Shown in pieces: positions 1-12,136 of a stretch of 64,000 bases of DNA. Each line of letters begins with the position of its first letter. The stretch's first letter is position 1. Source of the stretch: Primulina eburnea (Eukaryota; Streptophyta; Magnoliopsida; Lamiales; Gesneriaceae); contig NC_133108.1 of assembly GCF_022965805.1 (NCBI RefSeq), positions 41,114,051 through 41,178,050 on the forward strand, read 5' to 3'. The position numbers and the translations under genes are program-made. The notes under the pieces were generated by a model. It saw nothing but the letters and a program-made list of their open reading frames with translations. It was not told where the DNA came from and did no database searches.

Positions 1-644
1 TCATGATAAACAAATTGTAGGATTTATATGATTGATTCCACAACACACACTTTAACTTGATGAATGTTGTGAATAACAATCAATATAAATAACTTGTGGA
101 TGAATGAACATCATAACGATCCATATTCTGAATTTGATCGATTCCACTAATCAAGTCATATATTCTCAAGAAATTTGTCATTATTTGATTCCACAAACAT
201 TAGATTTAGGGACTATATATGTCACTAATTATAGATGTTTTCTAACTAGAGATACTCGATATTGGAAAATCGTAATAATATCTATCCAGTTAAGATAAAT
301 TAAATATCAAGATAATATTCTTGATTTAATTTTTTTTTTAAAAATATGATATTTATCTGAATAAATATGTGGACTACAAATATAATTATGATATATATAG
401 TAACTAATTTGTTGTATCGGAACGATAAATATATTTTTTTCGTAAGTTTATCCTAGAACTAATCGTGTTAATTTAGGAGTCAACTTCTAGTGTCAGAGTC
501 CAAGTAGAAATATGATATAAAATCAATAAATAGAGACCATCGTTGTAGAACAAAGAAGCAACTACCGTTCTTCAGAAATTCCGAAGTTTCATATATTCTG
601 CGCGATTCGTGTTAAATTTGATATACACTTTATATTGTCAATAG
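1..644. other. AT-rich upstream region
   Basis: No convincing gene is visible. The only open frame (positions 104-298) has low-complexity composition and no recognisable motif. The stretch lies upstream of the kinase pseudogene and may hold remains of its promoter, but no clear TATA box or start context stands out. Confidence 0.4.
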
Positions 645-1505
<861 letters not shown>

Positions 1506-3145
1506 TTTCTCGAACCCTCAACTGATGTATTTTTTATTTTTTTTTTAAATCTGATTAGTTTAGATTGCAAATTAATGCCATAAAATTTAGCAATGAAACT
1601 ATTTGTTTTTTTTAAAAAATTTAAAAAACAAATTCATGGATTTCATGGATAGCCAAGATCTAATTTTGATAAAGATGATGTTAAAAATTCATTTTTTAAA
1701 AATATATTTAATTAAAGTATTAAGCCTCAAGACTAAAAAAATTCATGTGTTGTTAAAAATAAAAACAAGAGAAAACTACAGATAAAATTAATATATTTTA
1801 TAAAATGAATCAAATAGCATCAACCACTAAGGAACATCATACGGAAATTTTTTGAAAGCAAATGCGTTATTTGGAAATCAAACAACCAATAAGTAATTTT
1901 GTTAAATTCTATCGCTACTTTTCCATTGAATGAATTTCAATATTTATATTTAAATAAAATTGTAGTTAAAATAAAATGTAAAACTGAAAAATTAGCGGAG
2001 AAGTGACGAGATAACGAAATTTTATTAAAATTTAAAGCAATAGCTAAAGATGTTTATGGATTAAAGATATTTTTAAGTAATAGTTGAAAATGATTAGTAA
2101 AATGTGATGCGTAAATAAAATTATTTTATTATTATATTTTAATCATATATGTAAGTATCGATGATGTAACATTCTCTTATTGGATGTTCAATTTTTCTAT
2201 ATCTCATCATATTCAATAAGTGGGCGTCATATCATCGGTGTTCACATAAATATGCACGATAGACGTGAAACATATTAAAACTATGTGTGTGTGTGAGGTT
2301 TTAGTTGTGTCAAATGCGAACATAACAAACATAGCACTTACGTATTTTGCTATGTGCCCTTCATTTTAATAGAAAACAAGATTGAATAAAAATATGTTTA
2401 TGGATTGTTATTTATTATTATTATAATTATTACCTAAACAATAAAACATTGTTATGCAGCCTCTTTATTATCATGGATTTAGATCATCTTCCAACAGTTT
2501 ATCTTTATCAGAGTTTTATGTCTTTCTGCAGTTTATCTTTAAGCATTCATTCGTGCACAAATATTGCTGTGACACTAGATTTGAAATCTATGAATTTCCA
2601 ATAGTTTATAGTCAAACTTGAAGTGTTTGAGTTAGAGTAGAGATATAAATTGCAAATCCATGTAATATATAGTTTAGCTATGAAAAACATTGTTCGACTT
2701 GAGCTATATGTCCAATAATCTTGAGTATTCATTGATGAACAATAGTAAATGCCCAATTGTAAGCTATTTCGAAGGCCATATTTTGGATTCTCATTCAAGT
2801 TTACAAGTCTCAATCTTATACCATGTGGATGATGTAAAGCTTTCTGAAATTAATTTTTGTAATACTTCTACGTATAACGTGTTACACTCGATTTCACGAG
2901 ATGTTTTGGGTTCCATGGTGTGAAGTGTGAACTTCGAGATTTCAAGCTGCTATTGTGTTCAAAGTGAACATTTATTGTTAGATTATTGGTCGACCACTTT
3001 AGTGGGACAAATATCTTAGTCGATCGAGAAGCAGAATGGGTATGCATACGTGATTTACTTCCATTATATATATTCATCAATCAACTTTTACTATGAACGT
3101 ACGAGTATATAACTTTTCTTAAAAAATTTGAAACAGACGTAGGAG
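1506..3145. other. AT-rich spacer between kinase and SAMS copies
   Basis: No gene is visible. Positions 1506-1876 and about 2075-2119 align with the spacer of copy B (19.30-19.72 kb). About 190 bp (1877-2074) and about 1 kb (2120-3145) are absent from copy B. These are insertions here or deletions there. I found no clear terminal repeats or target duplications around the 1-kb block. Confidence 0.5.
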
Positions 3146-3417
3146 TATTTTGAGGTACACAGGAACATACAACTTTCAAAGACAACAATCGAAGAAACAA
3201 CAAAACAGAAAAGCAAAAACAACACATATATCAGCCTTTTCTCATGGTTTCACTATCGCTCCGCTTAAACACAAAAAATAAGAGTAATCCCACGAATACT
3301 ACGAAAAAGAAAAATATGGTCACTATATCCTTCCAATCATGTTTATTTATCTGCAAACTGTATGGTTGTGGCAAGAAACGAATTTGCAGAATTGTCATTA
3401 AGCTGCAGCAAGTGATC

Positions 3418-3810
3418 TCAAGCCTTAGGCTTCAGAATCTTGACAGTTTCCCAGGTGAAGTCCGGATCCTCACGACCAAAATGACCATAAGCAGCACTTT
3501 TCTGGTATCTGAAGTTGCCACCTCTCTTCAAGTCAAGGTTAATGGCAATCATTCCGGGCCTGAAGTCGAAGTTCTCCTTAATAAGGACGAGTATATCCTT
3601 GTCTGGAATCTTCCCTGTCTTGTAGGTGTCAACGAACACCGAAAGTGGTTCTGCTACACCCATTGCATAGGAAACTTGCACGATGCAACGGCGAGCAAGT
3701 CCTGAAGCCACCACACTCTTTGCTGCCTGCCTAACGACATAGGCACCACTCCTGTCCACCTTGGTTGGATCCTTTCCGGAGAAAGCACCACCACCAATGA
3801 TCACCCCACA
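3418..3810 (-). pseudogene. S-adenosylmethionine synthetase 3' fragment (copy A)
   Basis: On the minus strand this encodes the C-terminal third of SAM synthetase. It runs from [15 protein letters not shown] to the normal C-terminus KILKPKA and TGA, with the P-loop-like GGGAFSGKD intact. It is nearly identical to the same part of the complete gene at 20001-21173 (for example SYAMGVAEP against SYAIGVAEP). Homology stops abruptly at about 3810, just upstream of GGGAFSGKD, where AT-rich unrelated sequence begins. It therefore lacks the first two thirds of the enzyme, including the methionine-binding GHPDK and the GAGDQG motif, and has no start. It is a by-product of the segmental duplication described in the findings. 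Confidence 0.9.
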
Positions 3811-3831
3811 CAAATTCTCTTATATAAAAAA

Positions 3832-3920
3832 AGAAAAATGGAATGGGTGGGCTGAACCCATAGTTGGATCTATAATAATTAAAAAAAAAAGAAAAATTGA
3901 TTGGGTGGGCTGAACCCATT
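3832..3920 (+). repeat. Short direct repeat
   Basis: Two ~29-bp copies sharing TGGGTGGGCTGAACCCAT lie about 60 bp apart (3832-3860 and 3892-3920), right after the SAMS breakpoint. They look like a small local duplication near the rearrangement junction. Confidence 0.6.
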
Positions 3921-4128
3921 TCTATATAGGATTTATTATAGACGGTAGGGCATTTCAGAATGAGGCGTATTTGGGGGGAAAATTTGCCTTTACCGCAGCT
4001 ATGTTTTCCGTCAGGTTTGATTCCGATTCTACTCTGCTAATTTTCGTTAAATTATCCATCACAACCATTTCGTTTTTTTAGGACTTTTATTCGTGGATTT
4101 TTAACTCGGCAGAAACAAGAAGTGAGAA

Positions 4129-6688
4129 ATGAAATTCTTCGTGCCCCTCGAGTTCGACGGTATTTATCGATTTCTGCCTATAACTTTTTTAAGGGAAGGA
4201 AACCATTTTTCGTATTGCCATTTATTGATCGGTGGGTCGTCTGTTTATAGATTTCCTCTTATCCGTTCTTTCTTGGCAGACATTCCAAATCACGACGAAA
4301 GTAAGTAAAATTCCGTTCCCTCGTCCTTTTCTTACTTGCTTATATGGATTGTATCCACAATTACGGTCAATTCAATTTTGATTTGGATTTGGATAAGGGT
4401 TAGAACAAGGTAGGTATAATTAGGTCTAAGTTCTGTTTATTTATGCTGAGTTTGGTACCTTCTTTTGTACAACTATTTAGAACTAAAAAAACTTGATTTT
4501 GTATTGTGAGAGTTTTAATATGCCCTATGCTGTACTCGGAAAACCCCCAGTATCCACAAAGTTACAACGTTTAACCCAACAAGTTTCCTCAAACCTAGAT
4601 GAATTTAATTAATTTTTTTTATGTCTATCCAGATGTCTGCCATTTTCTTAACTGTTTTCATATATGATGGTTTTCAGTTATTTTTCTTCTTTGCAATGTT
4701 ACTCTTCTTAATATACTTTACTTTGACTCATTTCAGCTATTAAAAACTGTTGCCTCACTGCCTTCATAGGTTACCTTGTGTATGATTTGTCATGGTAGGT
4801 CGATTTCTAAATCTTCTTTTTTTTTATCTGATTACTACCAAAAATATATATATATGGTATTATATGGTTGCTGCATAAGAATCACTTGATGAAATCTAAC
4901 TTATGAAGCTCTTTTTTGTACCAGTGATCTTAGGAAAGACGCACTCAAGAGGTTCGTGTCATTGTCTGCGCTATTGGATTTGTTACTTTTAACCTTTTAC
5001 ATTTTGTCACTGCAATATCATCATACTTACTGCCTTATAACCTTATCAATTACTAATGGAATTATAATCTACGGGCACTCTAATTGTTTGGGCTCCTATA
5101 ATGAATGGTACATTCAGTTTGGTAATAGACGGTGATGATTTTTTGAATGATTTGTGATAAAGTATGCTAATGTTTTTGTTGAAGTTACTATTATTTACTC
5201 TCCATCAATGTTATGCTATCTCGTCTTCTTGTTTTTGCTTTAATCTCGTTCCAAAAAAAACTTATCAAAACAATCTTTTCTAGGAAGAACGAAGAGTACA
5301 AGAAATTGCATCGCGAAGGTATGAGATTCAGAAACTTTATTTTTTCATCAGTGAGCTGTGGTTTTGCGAAGCCAATCGTCCCTACAAATGATATATATAG
5401 TCATATTTTATTATGTCACTTAATGATTTTGCTAGCAATGATAAGTGAATGGTTTTTGTCGTTATCCACTTGTTTACTATGATATTTGATATGATAGCGA
5501 TAGCGATGAGTTATAACAATCCACTTAATGAGTTTGTACCGGATGAGATTATAACAATTCATTTAGTATTTATCGTATAACAAACATCGAAGCTGATACG
5601 AATTCTTGTTTATGGTGTTGGTTATGTATAGAACTTGAGACTATAATTGTAAGTGTTAAAATGATATATAAGATTGAATTGTAGAAGTGTATTGGACAAA
5701 ATGTTGAAAAAAATAGGAATCAGACAATGTTGGACAGCAGCCGGGGTGTCCCAGTGCCTAAAAGAGCGCGCCCCAGCGCCTATAGAAGAAACTGAAGAGT
5801 GCTGGACAGCACCATGGGGGCCCCAGCGCCTGGTCTGCTGATTCAAAATTCCAGATGTTAAAACAAGGCTTCCAACCGACTAAACCTCATTCACACACAT
5901 ACACACCAAAATCTAAAAGAAGACTAGGGCTCTTCAAATTTCACATCTAAAATCGTTGTAACTTTTTATAAAATTCATGAATCCTTTGTGGGCAAATCGT
6001 GATTCCGAATCTTGGAGTTAAATTGAGGATATTGGAAGTCTAATACGATTTTTACAGCTTAGAACCAAGCCAAACATACCATCTTGTGTCTCCAAGCCTT
6101 GATAATAAGTTTCGGTTTTATTTCTTGCTGCCTCACATGGGTGTAGTGTGTTTTCATCGGAAATTGAAACAAAATTTTGTTCAATATTACTATATATGTA
6201 GCTATGATATATGTTTTCTTTATGATTTTCAGGTCTCATTGAATTTGGTCTTTATAAAATCATTTGGTGCATATTATTTAATAGCAATGGAAACTGAACA
6301 AGTTTTATCGATACTGTGTAGCCAAATGATGATACTAAGGATTCTTTATTCTATCATCTATGTAAGGCATAATAAGCAAAACGACTACTGTGACTACGAA
6401 AGGGTAGTTAATTCCTGAAAGATGGAAACGCCACTCGGTATATGATATAGGCCAAATATTGATTGCAAATATTGAATGCGTACGTGATCACATATGATTT
6501 GCTTATGAATGTCATATAACGTGATTATTGTTTACAACATGTTTTAAGCTATATTGTATGCATCGCGAAATTGGTAACTATGTTTGTTCTATCTTCTATG
6601 CATATTTATGTAATAAGCCCAACTTGCTGAGTTTTAAATACTAATATAAAATCCATGTGTTGCAGGATTTGGTAATAAGAACGTGTAG
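4129..6688 (+). CDS. Possible micro-exon gene encoding a 53-aa protein
   Basis: I do not recognise this protein. Six short exons can be joined through canonical GT-AG junctions without a stop: 4129-4159, 4280-4300, 4770-4794, 4925-4951, 5284-5318 and 6666-6688 (31, 21, 25, 27, 35 and 23 nt; 162 nt in all). The product starts MKFFVPLEFD, has an acidic middle (DIPNHDESYLVYDLS) and a lysine-rich charged stretch (RKDALKRKNEEYKKL), and ends REGFGNKNV. It should be soluble; no signal peptide or membrane segment is visible. Codons are split at all five junctions, and all are restored correctly. The last intron (5319-6665) holds a retrotransposon LTR fragment, so the sixth exon may be a replacement end of a once longer gene. 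A second copy at 10.6-11.4 kb has lost its ATG and splice sites. Expression is unproven; the coherence of six junctions is the argument for a real or recently real gene. Confidence 0.45.
5620..6065. mobile_element. LTR-retrotransposon fragment inside intron
   Basis: This part of the last intron of the micro-exon gene contains a GC-rich patch (5735-5845) with repeated CCCAGCGCC/CCCAGTGCC words. It is followed by sequence resembling the leader part of the solo LTRs at 12.1 and 16.5 kb, which carry comparable GC-rich palindromic patches. No ends or target duplication could be defined. Confidence 0.35.
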
Positions 6689-8039
6689 GGCGCCAGTTCA
6701 GCACTGGATGCTGCTTGATTGTCTTCCCTAACAAGAACCTGGATATGGCTTCCGCTTATCTATGTTTATATTATGCTGGAAAGGCTATCTTTGTGGATTG
6801 AAACTGATGTTATAACCAAAAACTTTCGGTATTTTATGGTCTATATTGTATCGAATATATAACTAGATGCTAAGATATGATTATGTTACCATTGTGCTTT
6901 TATTTTTACTGCGAAATCAAAGCCTTGAAGCGTTCTTGTGTTTAGAAATCTCTATTTTAATTACATAATTTATATTTATAGAAATTATGTGTAACCTCTA
7001 TGTGTTCGGACTAATTTATTTCGATAAAAAAAAAAGTCTATTAACCTAAAATTCATGTTCTCTAGCCAACCCAAAACTCCATTTCTCAAGTTCCTGGGTT
7101 TGGTCCACCTCACATGTTCATTTTCAGGAAATTACCCAATATTTACATGTTCAGAATTTTTATTATTATTTGTATTTTGTTGTTTAGGAATTTTCGAAGA
7201 GATAACAAGATGAATAGGAGGTCATAAGAAAATGAGTAGAAGATATATAATACATTTAAACATTTCAAATTAGCAACTAAATTATGTAAGCATGTTGGGA
7301 CAGTGTTCACCGTTGTTAATCAATCATTGATAATTAGTATTAATTATAAATTAGCAATGTTTGATGTGAAATATAAGACATTAATTAACTATTATAGATA
7401 TTTTATCTTACACTTGCTCAAATTCTACAAATGATTAAATCATAAATCATTATATTCAATCTCAGGTGTCATGTCGTCACTAAATACATATTTTATTCAT
7501 TACGACCGAGATTACATGGATAAATGGCACTAGGGACTAGACACTGCTATATCTATTACTATTTATTGGGTTTCTTCTGAGCCAAAAGACACATGTGATC
7601 TCAATCACGTTTTCCTTGGGGTAATCAAAAGCTAAAGATTCTCTGACTAAAGAAAGTAGACACATGATTTTCCTATTATCAAAAGACTTGAACTCAAAAT
7701 ACACTTATAAATAAATAGTAAATGCGAACAAGAAAAATACACAAGACTTAAAACGAAGTTTGAAACCAAATAAAAATGTATTCTACATATTTTAAAGTTT
7801 CCAAAAGACGGATTAAGGTGATAATAAAGCAGCTGGTATTTTCAAAGATCTCTACAAACAATTAAAAGAAGCAGGAAATGAAATCTCAGCTGATATGATC
7901 CGGACACATATCTACTGGTTATGCTAGGAGATAAAAATGGAAGAACAAGTTGTTCTAGATTAATGATTTTAGAAAAAGACAATTCAAGAAAAGATGGGGG
8001 ACCATTCAACCACCCACTCAAGACATAGTGCCAAACACA
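6689..8039. other. Intergenic AT-rich sequence
   Basis: I see no supported gene, RNA or bounded mobile element here. The composition is that of ordinary plant intergenic DNA. Confidence 0.5.
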
Positions 8040-8330
8040 GCTGGATGACAATAAAGAAAAGCTATAGCAAGAGTTTGAAGTCCGGAAATCAAATCCACAA
8101 GAGACTTCTATAAATAACAAGGAAAAAGGAAGATGGAGAGATAACTCAACCTCTTCATTTTCTTTCAAAATAAGTTGTAATATTTTTCTCTTTCAAGTTT
8201 ATGTGTGTTGTAACTTCGGCTACTATAATTAGCTAAGCAAGTTCCTCCTCCTCTACAGGAGGTTATTATGTAATAATATTTCGTATGTTTGAATAAAAGA
8301 ACCAAGGCTTTTTCCCCTCTCATGCATTAA
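8040..8330 (+). promoter_or_regulatory. Promoter-plus-polyadenylation-like block
   Basis: A TATA-like CTTCTATAAATA (about 8106) is followed within 150-220 bp by pyrimidine-rich leader sequence and the polyadenylation-like TTGAATAAAAG (about 8290). The close promoter/terminator spacing resembles the R region of an LTR or the large intergenic region of an integrated pararetrovirus. No coding domains remain beside it. The identity is a guess. Confidence 0.2.
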
Positions 8331-8504
8331 TTTCAAATTGAACTACTTGACTGTACCTTGAGGTAGGAAACGAAACAGGATTGTGCCAAGTGTTGTTGAA
8401 TGAATCTGCGTCAGTAACCATCTATTGTGATTGCGTAGTTGGACTATGAAGAGCAGCCTATAAAACTCGGTGCATATAACATGATGGATTGTATGTCAGG
8501 GGCC

Positions 8505-9985
8505 CCAGTTAGGTGCTTTAAACACAATGAATCAATGAGTTGCAATAGCTCGTGTTCTAAGAGCGAATACACCGATGAAATAGATCGAATTTGGTAAGAA
8601 ATCAAGCGGAAAACATTCAAAATAATCATTCGTTAAGGAAACTGATAGATTTTATATCATGTGCAACTGAATAACTGAAAATGTAAGGGAGATCAGTTCT
8701 GGCTTCTATCAGTTCAGTTATGGACGAAACTGAACTGATATCAGCTGAACGGATCAAATTAGTTAAGAACAAAAGCAAGAAGTTAAACAGTAAGTAACAC
8801 AATATATGTTTATGGATGTTCGGAGACTTCAACTACTCCTACGTCACCCTTTCTACCACCTCGGGTAGGATCCAATAGAATACTTTGATTTGTACAACTG
8901 CTTGTACAAACCCACTCAACTTAGGACTTACTCGACTGCCTAACTGAACTCCTAGCTTAGATTGAAGGCAGCACCTTCCAGCCAATACTTGTTTAACGTT
9001 TGTGTCAAAGACTATATACACAAGTTTAATATCTTTGTGCAAGACTCCCTCAGCTTTTCTTTTTCGCTCAACTAACTGTTTATGTGAGTGATTATGTGTG
9101 TGAGTGTGTGAGAACTGAACAATTGATACAACACGAAAGTGTTCTCACACACTGAGTGAAATGTGCTTCTAATCTAAGCTGATAACACTGTGAAGTGTTC
9201 CCTCTCAAATCTGGGTTGTTGGCTTGTAATAAGCTGATATATCTTTTCAATGTGCCATCTTGTTTTCCACACACTACTTTTCTTCCAATCTCTTCAACTA
9301 ATGGTTTTGATGTTGTATTTATAGAGGCATTTTATCCGTATATCAAGACACATCAAATATGTCTGTTGCAATGTATTTGTTCCTCGAAATATGTGTCTGT
9401 CCTTTTCTGGAACGTTTTCTACAACGATTGTACTGTGACCGTACAGTTGTTTTGACTTTAGTGCACAGCTGGATTCCACTTGGATAAGCTTGTCTTGATC
9501 TGCAACTGATTGTTCTTAACTGATGTTCTAAACTGGTCAGTTGAACTGGTCTTGTTCTGTTGTTCTGAACCGGTTCTTCAAACTGATCAGCAACTGGTCT
9601 TCGAACTGATCTAGTGAAATCAGTTGACTCGTCAGCTGAACTGATTTCACTGATTCAGTTTACCTGGTCAGCTAGGATTTTCATCAGTTGAACTCTTCAT
9701 CAGCTAACCGGGTTTCTGAAGGTTTTCTTCTGAACTACCTATCAGCTAGACATTCAGTTGAGCTGGTTGCGATGCATCAGTTGAACTGGTTCAGTTCGTT
9801 CGATTAGTTGGTTCTTTCAGTTAGCATCTCTGATAGCTTCAGTTTCGGTTCGTAAAATGATCATTTCGGTTTCAACTATCTGCGCACTAAGATAGATTAT
9901 TAGAAACAAAATAACAAGTTATGTTAACATCAAAATCAAGCAAAGATTGCGAACATGAAACGTTCCAACATAACCCGAGACATTC
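8505..9985. repeat. Dispersed repeat, copy 1, rich in CAGTTGAACTGGT words
   Basis: This block is shared with 38510-39425. Both begin with TGCAATAGCTCGTGTTCTAAG, run through a region with a GTGAGTGTGTGAGAACTGAA-like segment, and end in a long stretch of degenerate CAGTTGAACTGGTC/CAGCTGA words and AACAAGTT.TGTTAACATC. It has no open coding domain. It is probably a decayed LTR-type element; only the repetition itself is certain. Confidence 0.6.
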
Positions 9986-10599
9986 TGGTCAAAAAACTAA
10001 ATTGTTCAATTTATTATACAGAAGCATGATGAGCCAATAAAAAAATCGATCATCTGAACATGATATATATACTGTAAACCTTGCGTAGCTGTATGTATTT
10101 AGGCTACATGCTTTTAAGAACATGCTTGATAAGTAAAATAATGTCACGTGCCATAAAAGATAAGGACATTATTGGTAATTTTAAAAAATGGGGATTAAAA
10201 AAAAGATTTGAAAGGAAAGAGCGTAAAGAGAAAGATAAGAATGGTTTAGGGATTTTTTACAAAGTTGCCCTTTCTATTCAAGTCTTTTTGTTGCTTTTTT
10301 TTGAATCTATAATTTGAAGATGCAAATGTTCGGACTTTCGAGAGTCGGATGTTATTGAGTCTCTTTGCCATGGCTTGGAATGGCATACTTTGATTTTCTG
10401 TTCTAGTATGGTTTTTTTTAATGAATCGGAATTCGGAAAATTAAAAAAAAATTAGACTCGAATGTTCTTGAGTCTCTTTGCCAGGGCTTGGAAAGACGAA
10501 TATGTTATTTTTTGATTTGATTGTTCTTGGAATGTTAGCTAAGAGAGCCGAATATATATTTTCTGTGAATGTTTACAAGTTGATTTTTGTGATGTTTTT
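9986..10599. other. Intergenic; short internal direct repeat
   Basis: No gene is supported. A ~40-bp segment containing TTGAGTCTCTTTGCCA occurs twice (about 10341 and 10455), followed each time by a GGCTTGGAA word. Confidence 0.4.
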
Positions 10600-11370
10600 T
10601 AGGGGCATTTTTCGTGGAGTTTTAACTCAGCAGAAACAAGAAGTGAGAAAGGAAATTTATGTGCCCCTCAAGTTCCACGGTAGTTATCTATTTGTGCCTA
10701 TAATTTTTATAAGTGAAAGAAACGATTTTTCATGATGCGATTTTCTGATTGGTGGGTTATGTGTTTATTGATTCCGTATCCCTTACTTGGAACACATTAA
10801 TTTTGATGTCACAAGTAAAATTCAATTCCCTCTTCATTTTCTAACATATATGGATTCTTATATTAAATTCCTGTCAATCTAGATAGAATGAGGTTGGAAT
10901 ATTTAGGTCAGTGTTATGTTGATTTATTTTTGACTTGGTTACATTTTCTTGTACAACTCTTTAGACCTAAAACTGGATTTTGTATTGTGAGAACTTTAAT
11001 ATGAACTATGGTGTACTTGGTAAAACTCCCAGTTTCCACAAAGTTTCGATGCTCGATGCCAGAAGTTTCGGAGAACAAGGAATGATGCATTCAAGCTAAA
11101 TCTTTTCTTGGTGAAAGATGAATGTTAAATTTCACGAGTCGATTCTTTATGTCTAACCAAATATTTGTCATTCCCTTAAATTTTTCATATTTTATGGTTT
11201 TTCTCTTGTTTTATTCTTCGCAATGTTTCTCTTCTTAATATATGTTACTTTTAATCTTTTCAACTCTTAAAACCTATGGCCAAACTATCTTCATAGGTTA
11301 CCTTAGGTAGGTCCTTCCTAAATCTTCTGTTTTTTTTTTCTAATTACTAAAAAAAATTTTACGTTTATGT
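10600..11370 (+). pseudogene. Decayed copy of the micro-exon gene 5' part
   Basis: This aligns with 4081-4865 over exons 1-3 and their introns. It shares GCAGAAACAAGAAGTGAGAA, the exon-1 word GTGCCCCTC and the exon-3 start GTTACCTT. The start codon has changed from ATG to AGG (near 10650). The acceptor of exon 2 is lost (GGCAG against GGAAC), and exon 3 has lost about 15 nt. Homology ends near 11370, just before the first captured-exon unit. It is therefore a non-functional duplicate. Confidence 0.65.
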
Positions 11371-11394
11371 TATAATATCATTGTATACAAGCGC

Positions 11395-12136
11395 ATGCTA
11401 CCGAAGCGTTGCATGCCTCTAACAAAGAAAGAGATGCGTATGCAAGGACCATTTTTGGTCTCAACCGAGCCTTCACAAAATTGGTACGAGAAGTTTTCGA
11501 CGACATATCGTGAACCAACCAAAGATTTTCTCACTCTTATGAATGTTGCAAAGTTGCTGTTTGGTCTGTTTTTTGCCAAGAAGGCTGTTGACGCAAAAAA
11601 AGCTATTGAAGAATCATGTATATCTACAAAAGTCATAAACGAGAAGATGGGTAACTTAGTCAAAGATTTGCCCAATGTATGTGCAAAGATGGAAGAGAGC
11701 AAAATAGAGCTGAAAAAGCTCAATGATGGTGTGCTCAACATCCATAAAGATATGATAAAAAATTGTGAGGTAATTCGATAGCTCTTGAATTTGAAAAGAA
11801 ATTAAAACACACAATTCATTGATTTGAAATAACATGTATCCATAGATGGAGGAGGGGAAAAAAGAGCTGAGAAATAATGACCGTGCGGTCTACTACATCC
11901 TCAAGCTTGATGAGTCACGGCTTAATCAACTTGTAGTATTGTCGGCATTGGCCTGAGGTCTCACGGTTTTAAAATGCGTCACAAAGGGTTGTTACACGCT
12001 TATTTAAATGCCCAGCATCTCTCCTGTCACGGTCCAGCCCACTTGTGATATTGACCTATTTGGCCCGAGGCCTTACGGCTTTAAAACGTGTCACAAAAAG
12101 TTGCTACACGCTCAATTAAATATGAACTATGGTGTG
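11395..12136 (+). repeat. Captured-exon/TRIM array unit 1 (longest ORF)
   Basis: The repeat proper starts at 11437 (CGTATGCAAGG) and totals 700 bp without the inserted solo LTR. It holds an exon-like ORF of 125 codons (11395-11769) with a GAG|GTAATT donor, a ~75-nt intron, and a second exon-like piece from 11846 (ATGGAGGAGG...). That piece continues in the same phase to about 11918, where TRIM-LTR-like sequence begins (GTCACGG..., CACACGCTCATTTAAAT-type words). The encoded peptide is helical and charged (for example KMEESKIELKKLNDG), suggesting a coiled coil. I do not recognise the family. Only this unit keeps the reading frame and 5' extra codons (MLPKRCMPLTKKEM), so it is closest to the source. 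Intron retention means capture was at DNA level. Confidence 0.7.

Noticed and set aside
10081..10735. Short plus-strand frames at 10.1-10.7 kb
   Set aside because: Lysine-rich low-complexity or intron-derived sequence of the decayed micro-exon copy; no domain.
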